DNA of 64,000 bases from Mesorhizobium loti CJ3sym (GTDB lineage: Bacteria; Pseudomonadota; Alphaproteobacteria; Rhizobiales; Rhizobiaceae). The notes under the pieces are model-generated. The model searched no databases and had not been told where the DNA came from. It saw only the letters and a list, made by a program, of their open reading frames with translations. The stretch spans positions 61,208 through 125,207 of the forward strand of contig NZ_AXAL01000023.1 of assembly GCF_000472785.1 (NCBI RefSeq). Direction: 5' to 3'. The translations under genes were made by a program, and so were the position numbers. Shown piece after piece: positions 33,043 through 47,911 of this stretch (position 1 is its first letter; every line of letters starts with the position of its first letter).

Positions 33043-33165
33043 AAAGAAAAAGGCCGGCGGGAGGAGGTGCCGGCCTTTTCCTGTTACGAGCCAGCGGGAG
33101 GAGGTGCTGGCTGGTCACCCCGGGGAGCAGAGGGAGGAGGTTCCACTCGCCGGGTATTCCTTGAT
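33043..33165 (-). ncRNA. alpha-r14/cuckoo-type small RNA with three CCUCCUCCC hairpin loops
   Basis: Read on the minus strand, three hairpins share the identical loop ACCUCCUCCC (on the plus strand GGGAGGAGGT at 33132-33141, 33096-33105 and 33059-33068). Stems: GAGUGGA/UCUGCUC, GCCAGC/GCUGGC and GCCGGC/GCCGGC, the last followed by a U-run, so it is the intrinsic terminator. These anti-Shine-Dalgarno loops are the mark of alpha-r14 trans-acting RNAs (for example NfeR1 of Sinorhizobium). The 5' end near 33165 is estimated; the 3' end is the terminator at about 33043. It sits between tRNA-His and the phasin gene. No ORF is present in this stretch. Confidence 0.8.
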
Positions 33166-33238
33166 GGCTACCATCTTACGCTTGATAGTTTTTAAGAAAA
33201 TGCGACCTTTTGTTGCATCTTCAGATCATGCGCAAATG

Positions 33239-33697
33239 TTAGGCAGCCTTGATGTCCTTCACGGCCTTCTCGAAGGCGGTCTTGATCGGCTTGGAGACGT
33301 CTTCGGCCGCCTTGGAGGCAACAGCCTGGAAGTCCTTGGCCTGCTCGACGGTCGATTCGATGCGCTTGCGCAGGAAGGAGGTCTGCAGTTCGACGACTTC
33401 CGACAGCGACTTGGCGCCGATCAGGGCTTCGAGATGCGAGAAGCCGGCTTCGGCATTGCTGCGCAATGCAGCGATGGTCTTGAGCGACAGGTCGCTCGAA
33501 ACAGTCTTGGCGGTCTCGTAGGTCGACTCCAGAGCCTTCTGGGTCTCTTCGGCGCCGGTCTTGAGCTTGGCATAGGCCTCTTTCGACTGCTCAACGCCCT
33601 TTTCGGCGAAAGCGCGCATCTGGTCGGTGGCCTTGGAAGCGTCGAAGCTCGGGAATTCAACGTTTTCGATCGTCTCGGCGGTCTTGGTCCTGGACAT
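33239..33697 (-). CDS. phaP: Phasin (PHB granule-associated protein)
   Basis: A 152-residue amphipathic, helix-rich phasin (Phasin_2 family), which coats polyhydroxybutyrate granules. Features: low aromatic content, many Ala/Lys/Glu, ELQTSFLRKRIESTVEQAKDF (the conserved phasin core, about residues 102-122), no signal peptide and no transmembrane helix. TGCA-N-TGCA repeats about 80-110 bp upstream resemble PhaR-type binding sites. Neighbours include an acetoacetyl-CoA synthetase, which fits PHB metabolism. Confidence 0.9.
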   Translation of the reverse strand: MSRTKTAETIENVEFPSFDASKATDQMRAFAEKGVEQSKEAYAKLKTGAEETQKALESTYETAKTVSSDLSLKTIAALRSNAEAGFSHLEALIGAKSLSEVVELQTSFLRKRIESTVEQAKDFQAVASKAAEDVSKPIKTAFEKAVKDIKAA

Positions 33698-33777
33698 TTT
33701 CCATCCTTTTCAGCGGCAGCGGCTTTGACAGAAAGCCGTCTCGTTCAGTTATGATGGCAATATAAAGGCAAATTTTG

Positions 33778-33805
33778 TGCATTGCAATATCTTTGTTGCA
33801 GTGCA
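33778..33805. promoter_or_regulatory. Candidate PhaR-type operator upstream of phasin
   Basis: Two TGCA-N-TGCA units, TGCATTGCA at 33778-33786 and TGCAGTGCA at 33797-33805, lie about 80-110 bp upstream of the phasin start. PhaR/AniA regulators of PHB metabolism bind TGC-rich inverted repeats. Known for the family; inferred here. Confidence 0.45.
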
Positions 33806-33947
33806 CCATAAATTTCCTTTGGGCCGTTAACCAAGAGCCCAGATTCCGGCCTTTGCACGTTCTGGCTTGTGGACCTTCGCGCCGCCGGCTTTTATTAACA
33901 AAGCGTTAACTGCAAATTTCGCCGCTCCGTGAGGATTCGCCAAGCGC

Positions 33948-38003
<4,056 letters not shown>

Positions 38004-38030
38004 CAGGTCAGTCCTATCAGGCAAAAGAAA

Positions 38031-38051
38031 AGGCGCCCAAAGGACGCCTTA
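38031..38051. terminator. Weak hairpin after the kinase gene
   Basis: AAGGCG (38031-38036) and CGCCTT (38046-38051) pair around a 9-nt loop, preceded by an A-rich run that would give U residues on the minus strand. It is a plausible weak terminator between the kinase and the convergent aacS; there is no strong U-run on the plus strand. The remaining 200 bp to aacS are AT-rich with no gene. Confidence 0.35.
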
Positions 38052-38261
38052 AGAGATGGGATTGCTGTCACAACGGGGGCTTGAGCGAATTCAGATCCTC
38101 CGGGGGCTGAGGAACGGGATTTCTCCCTCAAGTTACATGCGACTATCGACGCCGGGACTTAACAAGTCCTTACCAGCTCGTCGAAAAATTTACGAATGTG
38201 TACCACTCATGAAATCTAGGTAAATTCTACCGACAGATTTCGTTAACCATGGCGCTTGGGT

Positions 38262-40223
<1,962 letters not shown>

Positions 40224-40417
40224 GATCGATCCTCCCACGGTCGCCATCGCTTATGCATATCGCAGCGCAGCAGAGCAAGATTTTGTTGGGCCGAAGCGGC
40301 CAGGTGTGCGCAAATGCCATCGCCGGGCCATAAAGACTTGAAATGCCTAAGTCGTAAGTCGTAGTGACGAATGGGGCGTTGGGTAATTTTTATCGGAATG
40401 GAAGCGTATAGGGCTAT

Positions 40418-42268
40418 ATGCCGTCATCCTTGATCCGCCGCGGAGTATGGGCGATCGGCGCTGCCGTGATCGTCATCGCTCTGGTGGTCGCCGCGCTGCC
40501 GCTGATCGCCTCGACGCGTATCGTGCGCGACCGCATCGCTTGGGAAATGAGCGCCTGGAGCGGATTCCGGGTCGCCATTGACGGCTCGCCACGCATCGAG
40601 GTCTGGCCGAAATTCCGCGCAATCCTGACCGATGTGACGCTGTCGAAGTGGACGGACGCCGATGCGCCGCCGGTCGTCGAAGCCGAACGGGTCGAGATCG
40701 ACCTCTCGGCCATGGCGGCATTGCAGGGCGATGTGTCGTTTTCCACGGCGCGGCTGGTGCGGCCGACGATCCGGGTCCAGCGCACGGTGGATGGCCTGTT
40801 CCTGCCCACGGCACCGACCGGCGGCCGCATCGCACGCTCCATCGACACGGCGCGCGGCGTCGTCAGTGCAGACCCCGCCAAGCCCGATCTCGATAAGTTG
40901 CCGGCCGATGCCTTCGGCACGGTGGAGTTCAGGGACGGCCGCATGGTGGCTTCCGTCGACGGCAAGGACGTCGAGATCCTGAGCAGCCTTAACGGCCAGG
41001 CGAATTGGGCGGCGATGAACAGCAATGCGACGCTGTCCGCAACCGGCATCTGGCGCGGCGAAAGCGTGGCGCTCGACGCCGCCTCACCGAAGCCGCTGGT
41101 GTTGTTTGCCGGCGGCATGGCGCCGCTCACTCTGTCTTTCAAGGCAGCACCCGCCACCTTCTCCTTGGACGGCATGGCCAGCATGTCCGAGAACGGCTAT
41201 TTCGACGGCCAGGTCAAGTTCGCAGCACCCTCGCTGCGCCGCGTGCTGGAGTGGTCTCAGGCCGGCATCGCGCCAAGCGCGGCGATCGGCTCGGTCAGCA
41301 TTTCGAGCAAGGTCACGGCGTCGGCCGGACGAATCAAATTCGAAAACACCGCGCTTGCGCTGGACAACAATCCCGGCATGGGCGCGCTCGACCTGTCGCT
41401 TGGCGAAGCACAGCCGGTGATCTCGGGCACGCTCGCCTTCGACACACTCGACCTCAGATCGTTCCTGTCCGCCTTCACGCCGCTGGCGCCTGCTAACGAT
41501 ACAGGACCTGAAGTCGACACGAGTTTCGCCGACCGGATCAACCTCGATCTCAGGCTGTCGGCGGCGCATGCCACGGCAGGCCCCATCCAGCTTGCCGATG
41601 TTGCCGCGACCGCCCAGGTCAAGGATGGTCTTTCCGTCTTCGATATCTCCGACGCCTCGGCCTTTGGCGGCAACATCCAGACCAGCCTTCGTTTCGACCG
41701 CAAGCCCGAGGGCAACCAGGTCGAGATCCGGCTGCTTGCGTCCGATGTCGATGGCGGGGCGTTCGCCACGGCGGCCGGCATGACCCGGCTGGTGCCGGTC
41801 GGCACGGGCACCGTTTCCGTCATCCTCAAGGGACCGGGCAGAACCTGGGATTCGATCTTTGAAAATGCCGACGGCTCGGTCTCAGCGACCTTCGGCCCCG
41901 GCGCGCTCAGCAAGTTCAACCTGCCGGCCTTCCTCAAGCATACCGAACAGGGCGGCTTCTTCGCGCTGGACGACGTCTCGGACGGGACGCTGCCGATCGA
42001 CGGCGCCGAACTGAAGGCAACCATTTCGAGAGGCGTGGCGAGGCTGGACAAGGCCGAGGCCAATTCGGCGAAAACCAAGATCTGGCTTTCCGGCATCGCC
42101 TCCTATGCGGGGCGCGGGCTGGCACTGTCCGGCGGTGTCATCCAGCCGGACCAGGCGGCGGCGCAGAAGACCGGCCAGCAGGGACCCAACCAGTCGTCCT
42201 TCTTCGTTGGCGGAACATGGAGCACGCCGTTCATTTCCCCGATAAGCCGCGGCGTTTCGGGCGAATAA
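40418..42268 (+). CDS. AsmA family protein
   Basis: A 616-residue protein with one N-terminal membrane anchor (about residues 12-31, GAAVIVIALVVAALPLIA) and a large periplasmic beta-rich domain; AsmA-type features include GFRVAIDGSPRIEVWPKF near the N-terminus and the C-terminal DGTLPIDGAELKATISRGVARLDKAEANS. AsmA-like proteins form long lipid-transfer bridges and affect outer membrane lipid balance. A dispersed repeat follows it at 42290-42362, before the convergent pot operon. Confidence 0.85.
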   Translation: MPSSLIRRGVWAIGAAVIVIALVVAALPLIASTRIVRDRIAWEMSAWSGFRVAIDGSPRIEVWPKFRAILTDVTLSKWTDADAPPVVEAERVEIDLSAMAALQGDVSFSTARLVRPTIRVQRTVDGLFLPTAPTGGRIARSIDTARGVVSADPAKPDLDKLPADAFGTVEFRDGRMVASVDGKDVEILSSLNGQANWAAMNSNATLSATGIWRGESVALDAASPKPLVLFAGGMAPLTLSFKAAPATFSLDGMASMSENGYFDGQVKFAAPSLRRVLEWSQAGIAPSAAIGSVSISSKVTASAGRIKFENTALALDNNPGMGALDLSLGEAQPVISGTLAFDTLDLRSFLSAFTPLAPANDTGPEVDTSFADRINLDLRLSAAHATAGPIQLADVAATAQVKDGLSVFDISDASAFGGNIQTSLRFDRKPEGNQVEIRLLASDVDGGAFATAAGMTRLVPVGTGTVSVILKGPGRTWDSIFENADGSVSATFGPGALSKFNLPAFLKHTEQGGFFALDDVSDGTLPIDGAELKATISRGVARLDKAEANSAKTKIWLSGIASYAGRGLALSGGVIQPDQAAAQKTGQQGPNQSSFFVGGTWSTPFISPISRGVSGE

Positions 42269-42289
42269 CTCCGGCGCTTTCGTTCAGTT

Positions 42290-42362
42290 GAGCATGATCT
42301 GTCCGAAAATCGGCTTCCACCCTCGGGTCAGGCCCGAGGGGGTGCTTTTCGGGATCATGCTC
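42290..42362. repeat. Dispersed palindromic intergenic element (GAGCATGATC type)
   Basis: GAGCATGATC (42290-42299) and GATCATGCTC (42353-42362) are perfect 10-bp terminal inverted repeats; inside them CCGAAAA pairs with TTTTCGG, and a further hairpin CCTCGGG-TCAGG-CCCGAGG sits in the centre. I recall this type of palindrome as frequent in Mesorhizobium intergenic regions. It overlaps the stop codon of potI and may be its transcription end. It fills the whole AsmA-potI gap. Confidence 0.6.
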
Positions 42363-43179
42363 ACCCGCGCTGTGCCGTCTGTTCGTCGAGCTGGCGCTGC
42401 ACCTCACGCCGCTTGTTGGCGATCGAAGCGATGATGACGCCGACCGCGACAACGGCGATCAGGATGGTGCAGGCCGCATTGATCTCCGGCGTCACACCAA
42501 GACGGACCTGGCTATAGATCTTCATCGGCAGCGTCGTGGCGCCCGGCCCCGAGGTGAAGCTGGCAATGACCAGATCGTCGAGCGACAGCGTAAAGGCCAG
42601 CATCCAGCCGGACACGATCGCCGGCAGGATGACCGGCAGCGTGATCTGGAAGAAGGTTTTTACCGGCGTCGCGCCGAGATCCATCGCCGCCTCCTCCAGT
42701 GACCGGTCGAAAGAAACCAGGCGTGACTGCACGACGACCGCCACGAAGCACATTGTCAGCGTGATGTGGGCGAGTGTCACCGTCAAGAAGCCGCGGTCGA
42801 GACCAACGGCAACGAAGAGCAGCAGCAGCGACAGGCCGGTGATGACTTCCGGCATGACAAGCGGCGCGAAGACCATGCCGGAAAACAGCACCCTGCCCCT
42901 GAACCGCGTGTAGCGCGTCAGGGTCAGTGCCGCCAGCGTGCCGAGCACGGTCGCAACCGTCGCCGAAATCACGCCGACGCGCGCCGTGACCCAGGTCGCG
43001 TCCATCAGGCCCTGATTGTGGAACAGCGACACGTACCATTTGGTCGAGAAGCCGCCCCAGACGGTGACGAGCTTGGATTCGTTGAAGGAGAAGACGATGA
43101 GCAGCACGATCGGTAGGTACAGGAAGGCAAAGCCAAGTACGATCGAGGTGACGTTGAAGCGGCTCCAGGTGGCGTTCAT
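42361..43179 (-). CDS. potI: Polyamine ABC transporter permease (PotI-like)
   Basis: A 272-residue permease (BPD_transp_1) with about six helices and the EAA loop EEAAMDLGATPVKTFFQITLPVILPAI (about 161-187). The ATG overlaps the stop of the preceding permease (ATGA). Second channel half of the putrescine/spermidine importer encoded by the four-gene set potF-G-H-I on the minus strand. Confidence 0.88.
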   Translation of the reverse strand: MNATWSRFNVTSIVLGFAFLYLPIVLLIVFSFNESKLVTVWGGFSTKWYVSLFHNQGLMDATWVTARVGVISATVATVLGTLAALTLTRYTRFRGRVLFSGMVFAPLVMPEVITGLSLLLLFVAVGLDRGFLTVTLAHITLTMCFVAVVVQSRLVSFDRSLEEAAMDLGATPVKTFFQITLPVILPAIVSGWMLAFTLSLDDLVIASFTSGPGATTLPMKIYSQVRLGVTPEINAACTILIAVVAVGVIIASIANKRREVQRQLDEQTAQRG

Positions 43180-44144
43180 TTGTCCTGCTCCTGCGCCTTG
43201 GCCTGCGCTTGCTGGAAGAGCATGATCGGCACGGTCAGCAGCAGAAGAAGGATGACGGCGACGGCCGAAGACACCGGCCAGTCACGGTTGGCGAAGAACT
43301 CGTTCCACAGCGTCTTGCCGATCATCAGCGTCGACGAGCCGCCGAGCAGATCGGGGATGACGAACTCGCCGACGGCCGGGATGAACACCAGCAGGCAGCC
43401 GGCAATGACGCCCGGCACCGACAGCGGGAAGGTGATCTTCCAGAAGGCTGATGTCGGCGGGCAGCCGAGATCCTTGGCCGCCTCGATCAGCGAATAGTCC
43501 ATCTTTTCCAGCGACGAATAGAGCGGCAGCACCATGAACGGCAGATAGGAATAGACGATGCCGATGAAGATCGCCGTATAGGTGTTGAGGATGACCAGCG
43601 GCTGGTTGATGATGTGCAGCGACAAGAGCAACTGGTTGAGCAGGCCCTCGGGCTTGAGAATGCCGATCCAGGCATAGACGCGGATCAGGAACGAGGTCCA
43701 GAACGGCAGGATGACCAGCATCAGCAAAGTCGGGCGGATGGTGGCCGGTGCGCGTGACATGCCATAGGCGATCGGGTAGCCGACGATCAGCGTCAAGAGC
43801 GTCGAGATCGCGGCAATGATCACGCTCGTCACATAGGCCTTGAAATAGAGCGCGTCCTGCGTCAGCCAGACATAATTGTCGAAGTTGAGGTTGCGGAACC
43901 CGGCGAAGAAGCCTGAGACGCCGCCCTTGAAATCGAGCACCGGCGTGTAGGGCGGCATGGCGATCGCCGTCTGCGACAGCGAAATCTTGAAGACGATGAC
44001 GAAGGGAATGAGGAAGAAGAACAGCAGCCAGAGATAGGGGACGATGATGACGAGCCGGTTGACGAAGCCGGCTCCCAGCCGCGTCAGAAACGGCTTGGCG
44101 GCAGTTGACGGCATGGCGGTATCGGTGACAGCGATGTTGGACAT
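43176..44144 (-). CDS. potH: Polyamine ABC transporter permease (PotH-like)
   Basis: A 322-residue permease with a longer N-terminal cytoplasmic tail before helix 1 (about residue 30), six helices, and an EAA loop LIEAAKDLGCPPTSAFWKITFPLSVPGV (about 217-244). First channel half. Encoded 9 bp after the ATPase gene and overlapping the potI start, so the set is co-translated. The annotation rests on gene order SBP-ATPase-permease-permease with PotF-type SBP. Confidence 0.88.
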   Translation of the reverse strand: MSNIAVTDTAMPSTAAKPFLTRLGAGFVNRLVIIVPYLWLLFFFLIPFVIVFKISLSQTAIAMPPYTPVLDFKGGVSGFFAGFRNLNFDNYVWLTQDALYFKAYVTSVIIAAISTLLTLIVGYPIAYGMSRAPATIRPTLLMLVILPFWTSFLIRVYAWIGILKPEGLLNQLLLSLHIINQPLVILNTYTAIFIGIVYSYLPFMVLPLYSSLEKMDYSLIEAAKDLGCPPTSAFWKITFPLSVPGVIAGCLLVFIPAVGEFVIPDLLGGSSTLMIGKTLWNEFFANRDWPVSSAVAVILLLLLTVPIMLFQQAQAKAQEQDK

Positions 44145-44153
44145 GGCAGCCCC

Positions 44154-45296
44154 CTACCGCGCCAGCACGACGCCGGCGTCGGGCCGGAAGGACACCCAGG
44201 CGCGGTCGTTCCAGGTCAGCGGATCCTCGGTCACGCGCGCGGCGTTCAAGGCGCTTGCCCTGATGATCTGCCCGTCGTCGAGCCTGATGTGGTAGACGGT
44301 CATATCGCCAAGATAGGCAACGTCATAGACCTCGCCTTCCAGCGCATTGACGGCGTCTGCCGGCTTCTTCGACGAGACCTTGATCTTCTCCGGCCTGATG
44401 GCGAAGACGATATCGGCATTGGCCGCGGCGGCGCCGCCGCCATTCTCGACGACGATCTGGGCTCCGCTCGGTCCGGTGATGCGGGTGGTGTTGGCCGACC
44501 GCTCGGCGACCTTGCCCTCGAACATGTTCACGTTGCCTACGAAATGGGCGACGAAGCGCGAGGCCGGAGCTTCATAGACTTCCGCCGGTGTCGCAACCTG
44601 CATCACCTCGCCCTTGTCGATGATGGCGATGCGGTCGGCCATGGTCATCGCCTCTTCCTGGTCGTGGGTGACGACGACGAAGGTGAGGCCGAGATTTTGC
44701 TGCAGGTCCATCAGCTCGAACTGCGTTTCCTCACGCAGCTTCTTGTCGAGCGCGCCAAGCGGCTCGTCGAGCAGCAGCACCTTCGGCCGCTTGGCGACCG
44801 AGCGGGCGAGCGCGACGCGTTGGCGCTGGCCGCCCGATAGCTGGTGTGGCTTGCGCTTGGCGAACTGCTCGAGCTTGACCAGCTTCAGCATCTCGGCAAC
44901 GCGCTTTTCGATATCCGGTCCCGGCATACCTTCCTGCTTGAGGCCGAAGGCAATGTTTTTTTCCACTGTCATATGCGGGAACAGCGCATAGGACTGGAAC
45001 ATCATGTTGACCGGCCGGCGGTAGGGCGGAATGCCGCGCAAATCCTGGCCATCCAGCAGGATGCGGCCGGCTGTCGGTTCCTCGAAGCCGGCGAGCATCC
45101 TCAGCAGGGTCGACTTCCCGCAACCGGAGGCACCGAGCAGCGCGAAGAATTCGCGTTCGAATATGGTCAGCGACAAATTGTTGACGGCGGTGAAGTCACC
45201 GAACTTCTTGGTGACGTTCTCGAACTGGATGTATGGCTTGGCGTTCGGGTCGTTCCATGGCGCGAAATCCCTGCGGATGCTGCCAAGCGATTTCAT
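44154..45296 (-). CDS. potG: Polyamine ABC transporter ATP-binding protein (PotG-like)
   Basis: A 380-residue ATPase: Walker A GASGCGKST (about 55-63), Q-loop FQSYALFPHM, signature LSGGQRQRVALARS, Walker B VLLLDEPLGALD, H-loop VTHDQEEA, then a TOBE-type C-terminal domain (about 280-378) as in PotA/PotG proteins. The ATG at 45296 has GGAG upstream. It energises uptake through PotH/PotI with the PotF-like binding protein. Confidence 0.9.
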   Translation of the reverse strand: MKSLGSIRRDFAPWNDPNAKPYIQFENVTKKFGDFTAVNNLSLTIFEREFFALLGASGCGKSTLLRMLAGFEEPTAGRILLDGQDLRGIPPYRRPVNMMFQSYALFPHMTVEKNIAFGLKQEGMPGPDIEKRVAEMLKLVKLEQFAKRKPHQLSGGQRQRVALARSVAKRPKVLLLDEPLGALDKKLREETQFELMDLQQNLGLTFVVVTHDQEEAMTMADRIAIIDKGEVMQVATPAEVYEAPASRFVAHFVGNVNMFEGKVAERSANTTRITGPSGAQIVVENGGGAAAANADIVFAIRPEKIKVSSKKPADAVNALEGEVYDVAYLGDMTVYHIRLDDGQIIRASALNAARVTEDPLTWNDRAWVSFRPDAGVVLAR

Positions 45297-45341
45297 ATCC
45301 CACTCCGTCCTGATTCTTGCTTCTTGCCCCAGATGGAATTC

Positions 45342-45367
45342 GGTCCCGGCAGATGACTGCCGGGACC
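45342..45367 (-). promoter_or_regulatory. Intercistronic hairpin between potF and potG
   Basis: GGTCCCGGCAG pairs with CTGCCGGGACC (11 bp) around a 4-nt loop, 12 bp after the potF stop and 45 bp before the potG start. There is no T-run in the direction of transcription, so it is more likely a stabiliser of the potF mRNA end or a partial terminator, giving more binding protein than membrane subunits. Confidence 0.6.
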
Positions 45368-45379
45368 GTGTCGGATTGC

Positions 45380-46477
45380 TTATTGGCCGGTGACGATCTT
45401 GGTCCAGGTGCGGGTGACGACACGCTGGGTCTTGGGATCGTAAGGAGAGACCGTGTAGAGCTTCTGCAGGGTCGCGTCGTCCGGATAGACGGCCGGGTCG
45501 CTGAGCAGCGCCTTGTCGACGAATTGCTGAGAGGCCTTGTTGCCGTTGGCGTAGAGCACGGCGTTCGACGATTTGGCGATCACTTCCGGCGTCATCATGT
45601 AGTTGAGGAACTCATGCGCCTCGGCGACATGTGGCGCATCGGCCGGGATCGCCATCTGGTCAAACCACATCTGGGCGCCTTCCTTCGGCACGGAATAACC
45701 GATCTCCACCCCCTGCTTGGCCTCGACCGCGCGGTTGCGCGCCTGGAACACGTCACCGGACCAGCCGACCGCCAGGCAGATGTCGCCATTGGCCAAGGCA
45801 TTGATGTACTCCGACGAGTGGAACTTCCGGATAAAGGGGCGAACCTTCATCAGGGCTTCCTCGGCCTTGGCGATGTCGTCGGGCGAGGTGCTGTTCGGGT
45901 CGAGGCCGACATATTTCAGCGCCGCCGGAATGATGTCGGCCGGCGAATCCAGCACGTAGACACCGCAGTCCTTCAGCTTGGCGAGACTTTCGGGATTGAA
46001 GAACACATCCCAGCTATCGATCTTGTCGGTGCCGAGCGCTGCCTGAACCTTCTTGATGTTGTAGCCGATGCCGACCGTGCCCCACATGTAGTTGATCGAA
46101 TACTCATTGCCGGGGTCGTATTTGGCGGTCCGCTGCGTAACCGTATCCCACATGTTGGCGAGGTTCGGCAGTTTCGACTTGTCGAGCTTCTGGAACACGC
46201 CGGCCTGGATCTGACGGGCCAGGAAATTACCGCTGGGCACAACGACATCATAGCCGCTGCCGCCGGCAAGCAGCTTGGTTTCCAGGATCTCGTTGGAATC
46301 GAACGTGTCGTAGACGACCTTGATGCCGGTCTTCTTGGTGAAGTCGTCGATGATCGTCGGGTCGATGTAGTCGGACCAGTTGAAGACATTCACTACGCGG
46401 TCCTCGGCATGCCCGGCGGGTGTGAACAATGTCAGAAATACCGAGGTTGCCGAAAGCCAGAGCGCTTTGCGGATCAT
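45380..46477 (-). CDS. potF: Polyamine ABC transporter periplasmic binding protein (PotF-like)
   Basis: A 365-residue extracytoplasmic binding protein, signal peptide residues 1-24 (ending AGHA), then VVNVFNWSDYIDPTIIDDF (the PotD/PotF signature, about 27-45) and GGSGYDVVVPSGNF. Four-gene order (F-G-H-I) and type give putrescine/spermidine. The start at 46477 has AAGGAG in the leader. The puuA-puuB genes at 52.8-55.6 kb could use the imported polyamine. Confidence 0.9.
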   Translation of the reverse strand: MIRKALWLSATSVFLTLFTPAGHAEDRVVNVFNWSDYIDPTIIDDFTKKTGIKVVYDTFDSNEILETKLLAGGSGYDVVVPSGNFLARQIQAGVFQKLDKSKLPNLANMWDTVTQRTAKYDPGNEYSINYMWGTVGIGYNIKKVQAALGTDKIDSWDVFFNPESLAKLKDCGVYVLDSPADIIPAALKYVGLDPNSTSPDDIAKAEEALMKVRPFIRKFHSSEYINALANGDICLAVGWSGDVFQARNRAVEAKQGVEIGYSVPKEGAQMWFDQMAIPADAPHVAEAHEFLNYMMTPEVIAKSSNAVLYANGNKASQQFVDKALLSDPAVYPDDATLQKLYTVSPYDPKTQRVVTRTWTKIVTGQ

Positions 46478-46803
46478 GCTGTTCTCCTTTGGTGAGTGTT
46501 CCATCGCCGGCTCGTCGCGACATGCGCGCGACCGGGCATTTCTTTCAGACTATTGAGCTTTCCAGGGGACAACAAGCGCCGATTGGTGAGCCGCTTCCGA
46601 CCGCGCAATTGTACCGGGCTGGAAGGAATCACGGTGCCGTCAGAAGCTTTCGCCGCCGCGCGGACAGAAATACAGAAATATGGTCCGGTCTCGATCGGGT
46701 CGCCGGGGACACTTGGCAAGATACGCCTGTCTTGTTGTTGCCGTAGTCCCAGCCTGCCCGGGCGGCAGCAACATTGTCAATGGCAAAGCTTCAGCGGCCT
46801 GCA
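46478..46803. other. Intergenic stretch without gene
   Basis: This 326-bp gap between potF and the EamA gene should carry the promoter of potF. Small open frames here have no convincing start, codon bias or family. I see no tRNA, clear hairpin or repeat. Confidence 0.6.
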
Positions 46804-47775
46804 TCAATTCGGCGACGGCACCCCAGTGACCCCAGCGCGCTGCGGTCGTGCCTGGCGATTGAACTCGAGGCCGATGTGAACGAGCAGAGCCGTGACCACC
46901 ACCGCGCCGCCGATGATGGTGCGCCCCGACGGCACCTCGGAATGGATGAGCCAGACCCATATCGGCCCAAGGATCGGCTCGAATGTACCAAGCAGTGCCG
47001 CGATGGCTGCTGGTATCAGCCGCGCGCCGGTGGCGAAGAAGGCGAGGCCGATGCCGAGATTGACCACGCCGAAGGCAAAGAGAAAGCCCATGTCGCTGGC
47101 CGAGACGGTGAAGGTCGAGGCCTGCGAGGCGGCAAAGCCCGCGGCCAGGATCGTGCCGAGGCAGGTCGCCGGCGTCATCCGCACGCTGGCGAACCGCCTT
47201 GTGATGACGGTGGCGATCGAGAACATCAAGGCGATCAGCAGCGCCAACCCGTCGCCAATGGGCGAGACGGCGCCATCGAGCGATTCCGACACCATGATGG
47301 CAACGCCGGCGATGACGGCGGCAATCGCCACCCAGGTCACGGCACCAACCCGTTCGCGAAACAAGGCCCAGGAAAACAGCGCCGCCAGAAGCGGCACGCC
47401 GGCCTGCATCAAAAGGATGTTGGCGACGGTGGTGTAGGCGAGCGCCACGACGAAGGCGGTCGATGCGATGGTGAAGCAGAACCCGACGGCAAGGCCAGGC
47501 AGGCCCATGTCGCGGAATGACCTCAACATGCCGCGCCAGCCGTCACGCCAGATCATGAAGGAGAGCAGAAAGACGGCGGCCCAGATGGAGCGCCAGAACA
47601 CCACGGTCCAGCTGTCGCCGGCGGTGATGAAGCGGGCGATGGTGCCGCCGAAACTCCACATCAGCGCCGACAGGAAGACCAAAAGCATGCCGACACGTTC
47701 CTCGCGCGGCGAGGCTGTCGAGGTAACATCGCCGGGCGATGCGACAAGGACCGGTGATGATGCTGCGTCTGTCAT
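46804..47775 (-). CDS. EamA/DMT-family transporter
   Basis: A 323-residue inner-membrane protein with two five-helix EamA repeats (about residues 28-155 and 170-300), including ALMWSFGGTIARFI in repeat 1 and LGTFEPILGPIWVWL near the end of repeat 2. Such proteins export amino acids or other small metabolites, but substrates are hard to predict. The start is ATG 47775; the longer frame upstream lacks a good SD. Confidence 0.87.
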   Translation of the reverse strand: MTDAASSPVLVASPGDVTSTASPREERVGMLLVFLSALMWSFGGTIARFITAGDSWTVVFWRSIWAAVFLLSFMIWRDGWRGMLRSFRDMGLPGLAVGFCFTIASTAFVVALAYTTVANILLMQAGVPLLAALFSWALFRERVGAVTWVAIAAVIAGVAIMVSESLDGAVSPIGDGLALLIALMFSIATVITRRFASVRMTPATCLGTILAAGFAASQASTFTVSASDMGFLFAFGVVNLGIGLAFFATGARLIPAAIAALLGTFEPILGPIWVWLIHSEVPSGRTIIGGAVVVTALLVHIGLEFNRQARPQRAGVTGVPSPN

Positions 47776-47911
47776 GGGCGCGACTGTCGAGCTTTTGTGG
47801 ACGGGACGATGCGCAAGGGACGACAAAAAACTGCTCTGTTCGCGTAGCGCAAAGACTTAGGCCGCGACTGATCCAGACATCAGCGATGATTGTGGCACCT
47901 TTGCTGCCGCG

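Noticed and set aside
33047..33079. Reading the GCCGGC hairpin as a plus-strand terminator
   Set aside because: It can work in both directions, but three repeated loops and the U-run on the minus strand fit a minus-strand small RNA better.
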